The position numbers were made by a program, and so were the translations under genes. The notes under the pieces were generated by a model. That model was not told where the DNA came from, did no database searches, and was given only the letters and a program-made list of their open reading frames with translations. This document shows positions 53,474 through 60,760 of a stretch of DNA of 64,000 nt, piece after piece (position 1 is the stretch's first letter; each line of letters begins with the position of its first letter). The DNA is taken from positions 248,001 through 312,000 of the forward strand of contig JAKPHF010000008.1 of assembly GCA_029550525.1 (NCBI GenBank). Direction: 5' to 3'. Source of the DNA: Planctomycetota bacterium (GTDB taxonomy: Bacteria > Planctomycetota > Phycisphaerae > UBA1845 > PWPN01).

Positions 53474-53935
53474 CTATGCCGGCGCACCGCCAGATGAGTT
53501 CGTGGCAGTCGCCAGCGCTTGCTCGACCACCCGGTCGAGTTCGCCGCTGGTCAGTCGCGCTTCGACCACGTCTCTCGCTCGATCCATCGCCGTCCACGTC
53601 GCTTCGAGCACCCGTTGGAGGTTCGCCCGATCTCTCGGGCTCGGGGAAAAACCCACGAGTTCCTCCAGCAGCGCCTTTGTCGCGTGCTCGATGGCGTCGC
53701 CGGCCATCGCTTTGCCGAACTCCTCGTCGCTGACACCCTTGGCATCCGCTTCCGGCTTGCACACCGCGTAGACCACATCGCACAGCAGCACGGGATCGCG
53801 GATGAACCGCTCGATCAGCTTGCCCTCGACTACTTCGAGCAGGTCCACCTCCAGCAGCCCGCGCACGCGCTTGATCGCACCCACGTTGATGGCGAGGGTC
53901 CATGTCCGGCCGGCGTTGTCGGTAAAGCTTCGCAT
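53474..53935 (-). CDS. Tail assembly chaperone (gpG-like)
   Basis: A 153-residue, mostly helical protein (RSFTDNAGRTWTLAINVGAIKRV start, then ELVGFSPSPRDRANLQRVLEATWTAMDRA). Its position between the tail tube gene and the tape measure is that of the chaperone that coats the tape measure during assembly. Third-codon GC is high throughout, including the end, so this is the main frame. The frameshifted continuation is listed separately. Confidence 0.75.
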   Translation of the reverse strand: MRSFTDNAGRTWTLAINVGAIKRVRGLLEVDLLEVVEGKLIERFIRDPVLLCDVVYAVCKPEADAKGVSDEEFGKAMAGDAIEHATKALLEELVGFSPSPRDRANLQRVLEATWTAMDRARDVVEARLTSGELDRVVEQALATATNSSGGAPA

Positions 53936-53938
53936 GGA

Positions 53939-54367
53939 TTACGTTCCTCCTGCGGTCTTCCAGGCTGGGGCCCGGGTCGAATAGGTCGGCTTGGCGGTCA
54001 CGCTGACGGTAATCGCCTCTTCCAGCGGCTCGTTGCGGCTGAAGTTGGTGATCGAGAAGTCCGCGTCGAGGCCTTCGCCGTTGGGGCCATCGAGAATCGC
54101 CAGGGCGATTGACGTGTTGTTGAAGTAGGCGTTCTTGATCGCGGTGAAGCCCGCGTTGCCGGTGTCCCAGATCATCTCGAACTCAACGGTGCCGCTCTTG
54201 AGCGTAGCCACCGTCGCCCGCCAGCCCTGGTTGCCGCGCGTGGTGACATCCGCCTCGCCCGTCTCCAGATTCAAGGTCACATCCTTGACGTTGTTCAGTT
54301 CGGTGTTGGCCGTCGATCCGGCCGGCCCGTAGTAGAGCTTGGCTTCCATGCCCAGTTTGATGGCCAT
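53939..54367 (-). CDS. Major tail (tube) protein
   Basis: A 142-residue protein beginning MAIKLGMEAKLYYGPAG and rich in beta strands (VKDVTLNLETGEADVTTRGNQGW, TVEFEMIWDTGNAGF). It has the pattern of a lambda gpV/HK97-like tube protein, and lies directly before the tail chaperone pair. Length is normal for the N-terminal tube domain alone, without an extra immunoglobulin-like domain. Confidence 0.85.
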   Translation of the reverse strand: MAIKLGMEAKLYYGPAGSTANTELNNVKDVTLNLETGEADVTTRGNQGWRATVATLKSGTVEFEMIWDTGNAGFTAIKNAYFNNTSIALAILDGPNGEGLDADFSITNFSRNEPLEEAITVSVTAKPTYSTRAPAWKTAGGT

Positions 54368-54409
54368 AACCTTCTCCTCATCTCGCCGGCCCCAACGTCC
54401 GGCGTCTTT

Positions 54410-54838
54410 CTACCGCTGCACGCGGTACGTCACGGTCAGTACGCTCGTCAGCACATGCTTGGAGTCCAGATGCTCGGCCGCGAAGATCGGATCGTGCGTC
54501 AGGCTCAACCAGGCCGCTTCGGGCGCATCGTCCAACCGCCGGCCCCGCAGATGGGTCATGAGTTCATCGACGAGGCCCAAGAGCGCATCCGCCTCGGCCT
54601 GGTCTTCTGGGTTGACCTTCTTCTGCACGCCGATGTCGATGGCGCAATCGAAAAAGCCGCTGTCGCGGGTGGCATTGGTGATCGACACCGATTTCGGCAC
54701 GACGGTGACGCGGAGCGTCTCCATCTCAGCCAGGGCGAACGACGGCTGATACCGCCGCTGTGCGGTAAACGACTGGCTGAACGAGCCGCCATTCAGGCTG
54801 GTCACGACGGCATCGGCGATCTGCGTGATGACGCTCAT
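54410..54838 (-). CDS. Tail terminator/completion-like protein
   Basis: A 142-residue protein with an alternating alpha/beta pattern (MSVITQIADAVVTSLNGG start, then TLRVTVVPKSVSITNATRD, DCAIDIGVQKK). These features and the place between head-tail joining and tube genes suggest a tail terminator. Start at ATG 54838, after a one-base gap to the upstream gene. Confidence 0.65.
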   Translation of the reverse strand: MSVITQIADAVVTSLNGGSFSQSFTAQRRYQPSFALAEMETLRVTVVPKSVSITNATRDSGFFDCAIDIGVQKKVNPEDQAEADALLGLVDELMTHLRGRRLDDAPEAAWLSLTHDPIFAAEHLDSKHVLTSVLTVTYRVQR

Positions 54839-54839
54839 C

Positions 54840-55088
54840 TCACACTTCCTCCCGGGCAATGCATGGCCGCGAGATGATCTTGTCATGCAGCGAGCGATTC
54901 AGGTTCAGCAGATCGCCGGTCGTGCGGGTGAGGTCGCGAATCGCCTCGGTGTTGGCCGCAATGATCCGGTTGTTCGCCTCCAGCACCTCCAGCAACTGAC
55001 GAATGAGCCAGATCACCACGCCCAGCAGGACCACGGAGAAGCCGAGGAAGCCGTACTGCACCACGGGTTGAATCATCCAGTTCTCCAC
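54840..55088 (-). CDS. Small membrane/coiled-coil phage protein
   Basis: An 82-residue protein with one N-terminal transmembrane helix (YGFLGFSVVLLGVVIWLIRQLL) followed by a coiled-coil-like helix (EANNRIIAANTEAIRDLTRTTGDLLNLN). It resembles small holin-like or spanin-like proteins, but lies among the head-tail genes. Function unknown. Confidence 0.6.
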   Translation of the reverse strand: MENWMIQPVVQYGFLGFSVVLLGVVIWLIRQLLEVLEANNRIIAANTEAIRDLTRTTGDLLNLNRSLHDKIISRPCIAREEV

Positions 55089-55157
55089 GTGCGGTTACTC
55101 CGTCGCCACATGCTTGGTGTGAATCCTCAGCGTCCGGCGGTACGCATCGCTGTAGCG

Positions 55158-55472
55158 TCAAGGCGGTTCATTGCCCGGGGCCATCACCTCGTACACAAAC
55201 GTCTGATCACCGGCGGGCTCTCTGATCCAGTCGCCGGCCTTCGGCGGCGTCTGATTGCCCGCCAGCACGAGGTCCGCTGCCCGCACCAGGAAGTCGCGCG
55301 ATTCGGTCCGATGGATCACGCCGAACTCGTCCGCCTGCTCGAAGACGGTTCGACCGACCGTCGCGGCCACTTCCACGGACTCGCCGCCGCGCTGGTAGAC
55401 AACGGTCCGCGTCAGGTGCGTGTGACGCTGGTCTTCCAGCCAGTTCGATCCTTTCTCCAGCAGACCCGACAT
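55158..55472 (-). CDS. Head-tail joining-type phage protein
   Basis: A 104-residue protein with strands RTVVYQRGGESVEVAATVG and DFLVRAADLVLAGNQTPPKAGDWI, then FVYEVMAPG. The GDWI/L-type turn is common in phage head-tail connector or stopper proteins. It follows the decoration protein by two bases. Confidence 0.65.
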   Translation of the reverse strand: MSGLLEKGSNWLEDQRHTHLTRTVVYQRGGESVEVAATVGRTVFEQADEFGVIHRTESRDFLVRAADLVLAGNQTPPKAGDWIREPAGDQTFVYEVMAPGNEPP

Positions 55473-56357
55473 CTAAAACCACCGCAGTCTGACCAGGACC
55501 GTCGTTTCGGCGCTGGGCGCGTCCGCAATCACCATGCCGATGGGCGTGCGGACCGCCGGGGAACCGGGCGACTCGCACAGGGCCACGTCATCGAAGGACA
55601 CATCGACCACCGCCGTGGGCGAGGTGTTCTGGCCTACCTTGAGGACCAGGTACATCGTCGCCGCGGTCGCGGTGAACGTGAGCGACTGGGCCACGGAAGC
55701 GCTGGCCTGATCGCCGTTCCATCGCGCGCCGACGTATGTGTCCCACTTGGCCAGAAGCAGCCTTCCCCCCGAACCGCCGGCGTAGTCCTGGCCGTTGACT
55801 GGCACGGGCGTGCCGATCAGCACTTCCGCCCAGGCAGCGTCCACGGTCGAAGCCAGGTCGCGACACAGGACCCGCAACGTGTAAGCCCGGCCCGGCGTCA
55901 GCGTCACCGCCTGGTAGACGCCGCCGTTGAAGTTGCCGGTCTGCCAGATACGCAGGCCAGGCGCTTTACCACCGGCGGGCACCAAAGGTGAGTTGAAGTC
56001 CCGCGAGGCGCTGCCGCGCTCGGTCCAGTTGGTCCAGTTGGCGTTGCCGGCAAGGAAGCGCCCGTTGACGACGGGATTGCCCGCGCAGCCCAGCAGGGTC
56101 GGCGAGGCGACGATCTTCTGTTGGAGAGCGTCCCAGTAGACCTTCTGTCCGGCGACCAGGTCTTCGGCCGCCTTGGGCAACTGGAACACGCCCTCGACGG
56201 CCAAGGCACCCTTCACGCCGGCCGGCACCGGTCGCGGCGCGACGCCGATGAACCCACTCCCGTCCGGCGTGACGATAGAGACCACCTCGCCGGCGGCCAG
56301 GTCGGTCGCCGGCGTGTAGTCAATTGAAGCACCCTCATGCACGAAGCTCGCGGTCAT
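55473..56357 (-). CDS. DUF2190 capsid decoration protein with inserted carbohydrate-binding-like domain
   Basis: The first 90 residues (FVHEGASIDYTPATDLAAGEVV, ALAVEGVFQLPKA, QKVYWDALQQKI) and the last 25 (IGMVIADAPSAETTVLVRL) together match the neighbouring 107-residue DUF2190 protein. Between them, at about 95-265, is a beta-sandwich-like insert with NGRFLAGNANWTNWTERGSASRD, AYTLRVLCRDL and VDVSFDDVALCE, the pattern of carbohydrate-binding-module type jelly rolls. The insert sits where the shorter protein has a loop. Such a module could bind host glycans from the capsid surface. Confidence 0.8.
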   Translation of the reverse strand: MTASFVHEGASIDYTPATDLAAGEVVSIVTPDGSGFIGVAPRPVPAGVKGALAVEGVFQLPKAAEDLVAGQKVYWDALQQKIVASPTLLGCAGNPVVNGRFLAGNANWTNWTERGSASRDFNSPLVPAGGKAPGLRIWQTGNFNGGVYQAVTLTPGRAYTLRVLCRDLASTVDAAWAEVLIGTPVPVNGQDYAGGSGGRLLLAKWDTYVGARWNGDQASASVAQSLTFTATAATMYLVLKVGQNTSPTAVVDVSFDDVALCESPGSPAVRTPIGMVIADAPSAETTVLVRLRWF

Positions 56358-56369
56358 CTCTGTCCGTCC

Positions 56370-56693
56370 TCACTGCGACATCCGCACGCGGACGGTCGTA
56401 TCCGTATCCGCGGCGGCCTTGACGCACTTGCCGATCAGTTTGTTGCCCGAGGCCGTGGTCGTTGCCCGCTGGTTGGTTGCGTCCCAATAACACAAAGCCC
56501 CGACGGAAATGGCCGAGCCGGTTGCCTTGGGGAAGTCGAAGATGCCATCAACGGCCAGCGCCCCAAGAGTGTTGGCCGGAATATCCACCTTGGCCACGCC
56601 GACCAGTTCGCCCTGGATGACGACCGCGCCCGCCGTCACGGCCGAGCCGGGGGTGTAGTCGATGCTACTTCCATCGTGAATGAACGTTGCCAT
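56370..56693 (-). CDS. DUF2190-family capsid decoration protein
   Basis: A 107-residue protein reading IHDGSSIDYTPGSAVTAGAVV, LGALAVDGIFDFPKA, GALCYWDATNQRA and TTVRVRMSQ, all typical of DUF2190. This family decorates capsid shells and normally lies next to the major capsid gene, as here. Compact and complete. The adjacent larger paralogue carries an insertion. Confidence 0.85.
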   Translation of the reverse strand: MATFIHDGSSIDYTPGSAVTAGAVVIQGELVGVAKVDIPANTLGALAVDGIFDFPKATGSAISVGALCYWDATNQRATTTASGNKLIGKCVKAAADTDTTVRVRMSQ

Positions 56694-56720
56694 GTCGGTT
56701 TGCTCCTATGACTGCGAGGC

Positions 56721-58691
56721 TTATGCCTCGCCCTTCATCTTCACGCCCGCCCGGTAGTCCTGGAGGGCGACGCCGAAGTCGAAGTACCCGCGGAACTGGA
56801 TGCCCAAGACGTTGAAGTCGGCGTCCGCCCGCTCCACCGTCGGGGTCTGCTGCCCGTTGAGGAAGGCCACCTCGACGACCGGCAGGTCGTCGGGGTCGGC
56901 CAGCAGATACCATGCCTTGGCCGAGTAGCCGCTGATACTGGCGTTGGACAGGTAGGCCGAGTGGACGACGCTGAACTTGCCGGCGTGCGGGTTGCTGGTG
57001 ACATACTTGCTCGAAGCGGCGTTGTCGCGCAGCTCCATAGAGTTCATCAACTGCGTGCCACGGACCAACAGCGCCGGCGGGACCAGCAGCACCTTGGCGA
57101 CCAAGGCCAGTGGGTTGCCGTCAGCGTCCTTCTGCTCCAGGAAGAGCAGTTCGGCGTCGGTCAGGCCGTCCACCGAAAGCACCGTGTCCGCCCCGGCCTT
57201 GTAGTTGCCGCGGCCGGTGGTGAAGAACGAGCCGTTGTTGAGGAAGGCCGTCCAGAAGACCTTGTTGAGCTTGAGCGCCCCACCTCGGCCAATCCGCCGC
57301 GGCAGTGCCGTCAGCGCGCCGAGGTCGTCATTGATGAGGTCGGTGCGGGTGATGGAGAACATCCGCCCGTAGGTCTTGGCCTGATTGGTGAAGGTTTCCT
57401 CATCGACCGCGCCGTGCTTGAGTTCGCCCGTCGGGCCGACCTCTTCGTACTCGAACGCGCCGGAGAGCCGGTAGCTGGTGACGGCCTTGAAGTCGCGGAC
57501 GCTGCGCGTGGCGGCGATGCGCTTCCAGGTGTCTTCCACGCTCTCGAAGCCGGCAAGGAGGAACTTGTTGGCGACGTTGGAGAGGATGCCCGGCAGGCGG
57601 AAGGTGCTGAACGCCGCCTGGAGAGCGCCTTCCATGTCGGACCGGAAAGACCGGCCCTGGTAGCCGTTGGCCCAAGCCGCTTCCATGACCAGTTCCTGGA
57701 GGCCGATGCCGGTGCGGAACCGACGGCTGGCGGCTTCGAGCACCTTTTCGTCGAAGCGCGACTCGTCGGGCTTCATACCGCCGCTGAGGCAGACGGCTGC
57801 GGCGAGCACGTCGGTATCGACGTTGTTGTCGCGGATGTGCGCGGCCGGAGCCTTCGGCCGCTCGGCGCGGAGCACCTCAAGCTCGGTTTGGCCCGCGTCC
57901 CAGCCTTCCTCGATGGCCTTGGCTTCGATGTCCGCGTGCCGGCCGGCGCACACCTTGCGGATGGCGTCGATCCGCTTGGTTTCGGCCAGCGCGGCGGCGC
58001 GGATGTCCGCTGCGGAATCGGCGACGGCCGGGGAGGCGTCCTTGCCAGCCCCGTCCGTCTGCGCCGCGGCCTCGACCTTGCCTTGCTGCGTCTGAGTGAC
58101 TTCCTTGTCTTCCATGAAGGTGTTCTCCTTCGCCGAAGCGGCGACGCTTGCTGAGGTGTTCCCGTCGGCTCCGAGGTCCACGAAACTGATTTCCCCCAAC
58201 GTCGCCCTGCGGACGACGTTGACGGGGCCTTTGAACTCGCGGCCGTTGACCAGAACGGCCTGGTCTTCACGCACGAACTCGAACTGATCGACCGACGCGC
58301 CCAGCGACGCCTGCCACGGGAAGCCGTTGCGGGCTGACGCGACGATCTCCCGCGCCGCCACCGTGTCACGCGAGACAACGCCGGCGGCGACGAGCTTGCC
58401 TTCGGCAACGGCAATGCTGTCGGTGTGTCCCACGCCGGCCGTGGCGTCGTGGCCGAAGCGAATCGGCCGAGACTGTGAAGGGATGGTCAGACCGGCCAGG
58501 TCCACGATGACCGGATAGCGCCAGCCGGCGATGCGCATGGCCCCGCCGGTGTATGCGACCATCGAGAAGCGCGGCAGCTTCGGCTTGCCGTTTGGGCCGG
58601 CGGCAACATCCGCCGCGGCTTCGATGGATATCGCGCCCGGCTCACATACGAACCGAAGCGTCTTGTGATCGTCTTTTTCAGGCAGCGGCAC
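56721..58691 (-). CDS. Prohead protease/major capsid protein fusion
   Basis: A 656-residue protein combining two usually separate functions. The N-terminal about 185 residues (RFGHDATAGVGHTDSIAV, VSRDTVAAREIVASAR, WQASLGASVD, LGEISFVDLGADG) follow the caudoviral prohead protease/scaffold pattern. A charged, Ala-rich linker (about 190-290) follows. The C-terminal about 350 residues (TYGRMFSITRTDLINDDLGAL, RIGRGGALKLNKVFWTAFLNN) resemble Mu gpT-type major capsid proteins. Its start overlaps the portal gene's end by 14 bases. Known in databases as a protease/major capsid fusion group. Confidence 0.88.
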   Translation of the reverse strand: MPLPEKDDHKTLRFVCEPGAISIEAAADVAAGPNGKPKLPRFSMVAYTGGAMRIAGWRYPVIVDLAGLTIPSQSRPIRFGHDATAGVGHTDSIAVAEGKLVAAGVVSRDTVAAREIVASARNGFPWQASLGASVDQFEFVREDQAVLVNGREFKGPVNVVRRATLGEISFVDLGADGNTSASVAASAKENTFMEDKEVTQTQQGKVEAAAQTDGAGKDASPAVADSAADIRAAALAETKRIDAIRKVCAGRHADIEAKAIEEGWDAGQTELEVLRAERPKAPAAHIRDNNVDTDVLAAAVCLSGGMKPDESRFDEKVLEAASRRFRTGIGLQELVMEAAWANGYQGRSFRSDMEGALQAAFSTFRLPGILSNVANKFLLAGFESVEDTWKRIAATRSVRDFKAVTSYRLSGAFEYEEVGPTGELKHGAVDEETFTNQAKTYGRMFSITRTDLINDDLGALTALPRRIGRGGALKLNKVFWTAFLNNGSFFTTGRGNYKAGADTVLSVDGLTDAELLFLEQKDADGNPLALVAKVLLVPPALLVRGTQLMNSMELRDNAASSKYVTSNPHAGKFSVVHSAYLSNASISGYSAKAWYLLADPDDLPVVEVAFLNGQQTPTVERADADFNVLGIQFRGYFDFGVALQDYRAGVKMKGEA

Positions 58692-60117
58692 GGCTGTCCT
58701 CCTCGTCTTTGGGGTCTTCGTCGTCCTTGTTGCCCTGCGAGGGCATCTGCGGGGCAGCCTGCGCGAACGTGAGGCCGAGTTCCTTCATCAGCGCGGCTTC
58801 CTTGGCGCGCTGGCGAAGTTCGGTTTCCCAGTCCTTGCCTTGACGGGCGTACTCGCTGGCCAGCGTGGTCGTATGGCTGGCGAGCCGCTGAGCCTGCGCG
58901 GCAGCTTCCTTCTGCGGGTCCACGTGTTCGTGGCCGTCCCAGAACCATTGATGGGTCGCGTCGCCGACCTCGCCCAACTCGAAGACCTTCACGGCCTCGG
59001 TGAGCCATGCGGCGAAGATGCGGTCCAGAACAACCGCCTCGATGTGGGCCTGTTCGACCCGGATGGACTTGTAGTAGGTCTGGTGATCCAGCCGCCCCGA
59101 CGAGTAGTTGTAGCCCGACGAATTGCAGGCCGCGATGTTGTACGGCATGTTCAGGCAGCGGGCGATTTCGTTGAGGATTTCCCGTTTGAACATGTCGTAG
59201 GTCGTGGCCGGCTGCTCGGCCTTCACCTGCGAGGGCTCCCAGCCTTCGGGCGTGAAGACGGCCATGTTCGGGGCGAACTCCATTTCCGTCATGGGTTCGA
59301 CCTCGGCCGCTTCTCCGCCGGCCGGCGCGTTGGTCTTCATCAGCACGGCGATGTTCGCCGCGCTCTCGGCCGCGGCGATGACCGCCAGCGTGTACCGCCG
59401 AAGCTGGGCGAACAGCGGCAGGGCCGGCAGGATGTCCGGCAGCCCGCGGTTCTGGCCCGGCCGATCGGCGCGGAACCAGTGGATCATGCCGGCTGCGGCA
59501 ACCCGGTCGTACTGCGTCCCGGCCGAAGCCGCATCGCCGCCGGGGTGCTGCTTGAGCAAGTGGTACTCGACGGGGTTGCCGAACTCGTCCAGCACGATCC
59601 CATCGACGGCGTTGTCCTTGGCGAACGAGAGGTTCGGGGAGGTAACCTGGTCGGCTTCGATGAGCCGCACGTCGAGCTTGACTTGCGATGCGAGCCGGCT
59701 GTTGCTGAACAGCAGCGCGAACGCCTCGCCGTCCTGCGCCCGCGCCTGCCGCATGGTGCGGAGCTTCTCGGCAAGCCCGACAACCTTGGCCCACCGCGCG
59801 AACTCCGCTTCGATGGTGCGGTTGGCTTCGGCGGACTCGGTGAGAATCTGGAGCCTCGGCCCGGTCCCGATGACATCATTGGCCAGCGTGAGCACGATCC
59901 CACGGGCGTAGGAGTTATTCGCCACTTCGTAACGGGCACGGTTGCGGAGCGTCCGGCGGACCTCCGGCGAAGCCGCGGCGTCGGCCGAGAGATGGTCGGC
60001 ATTCGCCCAGTGCTTGCGGTTGTCCGGCGTGGTCTGCGCGGCGTCGAACTTCGCCCGCACCAGCATCAAGCTGGCCGCCTGCACCTTTTTCCGCTTTGTC
60101 CAGGGCCACAGTCCCAT
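58678..60117 (-). CDS. Portal protein (lambda gpB-like)
   Basis: A 479-residue portal protein. Landmarks include NRARYEVANNSYARGIVLTLANDVIGTGPRLQ, RQARAQDGEAFALLFSN, LDVRLIEADQV, MIHWFRADRPGQNRGLP and the CLNMPYNIAACNSSGYNYSSGRLDHQ block, all typical of the lambda portal family (PF05136). Its dodecamer forms the DNA gate of the capsid. The C-terminus is acidic. It follows the gpW-like gene by 3 bases. Confidence 0.93.
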   Translation of the reverse strand: MGLWPWTKRKKVQAASLMLVRAKFDAAQTTPDNRKHWANADHLSADAAASPEVRRTLRNRARYEVANNSYARGIVLTLANDVIGTGPRLQILTESAEANRTIEAEFARWAKVVGLAEKLRTMRQARAQDGEAFALLFSNSRLASQVKLDVRLIEADQVTSPNLSFAKDNAVDGIVLDEFGNPVEYHLLKQHPGGDAASAGTQYDRVAAAGMIHWFRADRPGQNRGLPDILPALPLFAQLRRYTLAVIAAAESAANIAVLMKTNAPAGGEAAEVEPMTEMEFAPNMAVFTPEGWEPSQVKAEQPATTYDMFKREILNEIARCLNMPYNIAACNSSGYNYSSGRLDHQTYYKSIRVEQAHIEAVVLDRIFAAWLTEAVKVFELGEVGDATHQWFWDGHEHVDPQKEAAAQAQRLASHTTTLASEYARQGKDWETELRQRAKEAALMKELGLTFAQAAPQMPSQGNKDDEDPKDEEDSRAAA

Positions 60118-60120
60118 GCG

Positions 60121-60321
60121 TTACACCGTCCCCGGAGGCACGATCTTGACACGGGCGAACCCCTTGGCCGGATTCCGTGCCGCCGCATCCTTCGCGGCCA
60201 GGTACTTGTCCGCGGCGATCTGATCGGCCAGCGAATGCTGCTCGACGTTCACGCCGTCCGTACTCACCTGCTTGGGGCCTTGGGCATTCTGCCGGATCGC
60301 GTCTTTCAAGTCGTCCGCCAT
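60121..60321 (-). CDS. Small gpW-like/connector protein
   Basis: A 66-residue, mainly helical protein (DDLKDAIRQNAQGPKQV, SLADQIAADKYLAAKDAAAR). Position immediately before the portal gene is that of head-to-tail joining protein W. The ATG at 60321 gives a compact protein; the longer frame has no similarity. Identity as gpW is by place, not by sequence. Confidence 0.6.
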   Translation of the reverse strand: MADDLKDAIRQNAQGPKQVSTDGVNVEQHSLADQIAADKYLAAKDAAARNPAKGFARVKIVPPGTV

Positions 60322-60358
60322 CGCGTCACCTCGCCGACAACCAGCCGCGCGGCCCAAC

Positions 60359-60397
60359 AGAAAAGGCCATGCCGGGTATGCGGCCCCGCATGGCCTT
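60359..60397 (-). terminator. Intrinsic terminator inside the phage late operon
   Basis: On the minus strand AAGGCCATGC and GCATGGCCTT form a 10-bp stem with a 15-base loop, followed by TTCTGTT. It separates the TerL/zinc-ribbon genes from the portal/capsid genes, unless an antiterminator acts. Confidence 0.7.
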
Positions 60398-60550
60398 GGT
60401 CCGTGGCTTCGCGTCGGGGATCAGCCGACGCGCCGCGCGTCCTGGTTGTCTGCTCTCACCCTACCGCCGAAGCTGCGCCCCGCGAAGGGCCTTCCGGCTT
60501 GCGGCGGCAGATTGTGCCATATCTGTCATTCGCTCCGGTTTTCCGGGGCT

Positions 60551-60760
60551 CTACGCGGTCACGTCGGCGAGCTTCGACGGCGTGACTTCGTAGGTCGTGA
60601 CCCGCCGGCCACAGTGCCGGCACTGGCGGTAGCGGACGATCCGGCCCATCGAGCGCCGGGTGTTGAGCACCGGCAGGTGGGCGCATCCGCACTTGGGGCA
60701 GACGACGCCTTTGGGCTCGTCCGCCGGCGGCCAGCGCTTGCGTGTGCTCTCGCTCGTCAT
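60551..60760 (-). CDS. Zinc-ribbon protein
   Basis: A 69-residue protein with two CxxC pairs, CPKCGC and CRHCGRR, around a RRSMGRIVRYRQ stretch, a treble-clef or ribbon form. The pattern resembles the NrdR zinc ribbon, but the ATP-cone is absent. The gene overlaps terL by 4 bases (ATGA), so it is co-translated with the packaging motor. It might help TerL or bind DNA or RNA. Confidence 0.75.
   Translation of the reverse strand: MTSESTRKRWPPADEPKGVVCPKCGCAHLPVLNTRRSMGRIVRYRQCRHCGRRVTTYEVTPSKLADVTA

Noticed and set aside
53653..53659. GGGTTTT slippery heptamer as the site of the tail-chaperone frameshift
   Set aside because: The zero frame stays strongly coding for another 55 codons while the -1 frame there is low-complexity, so a shift here would give an unlikely product. 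Kept only as an alternative.
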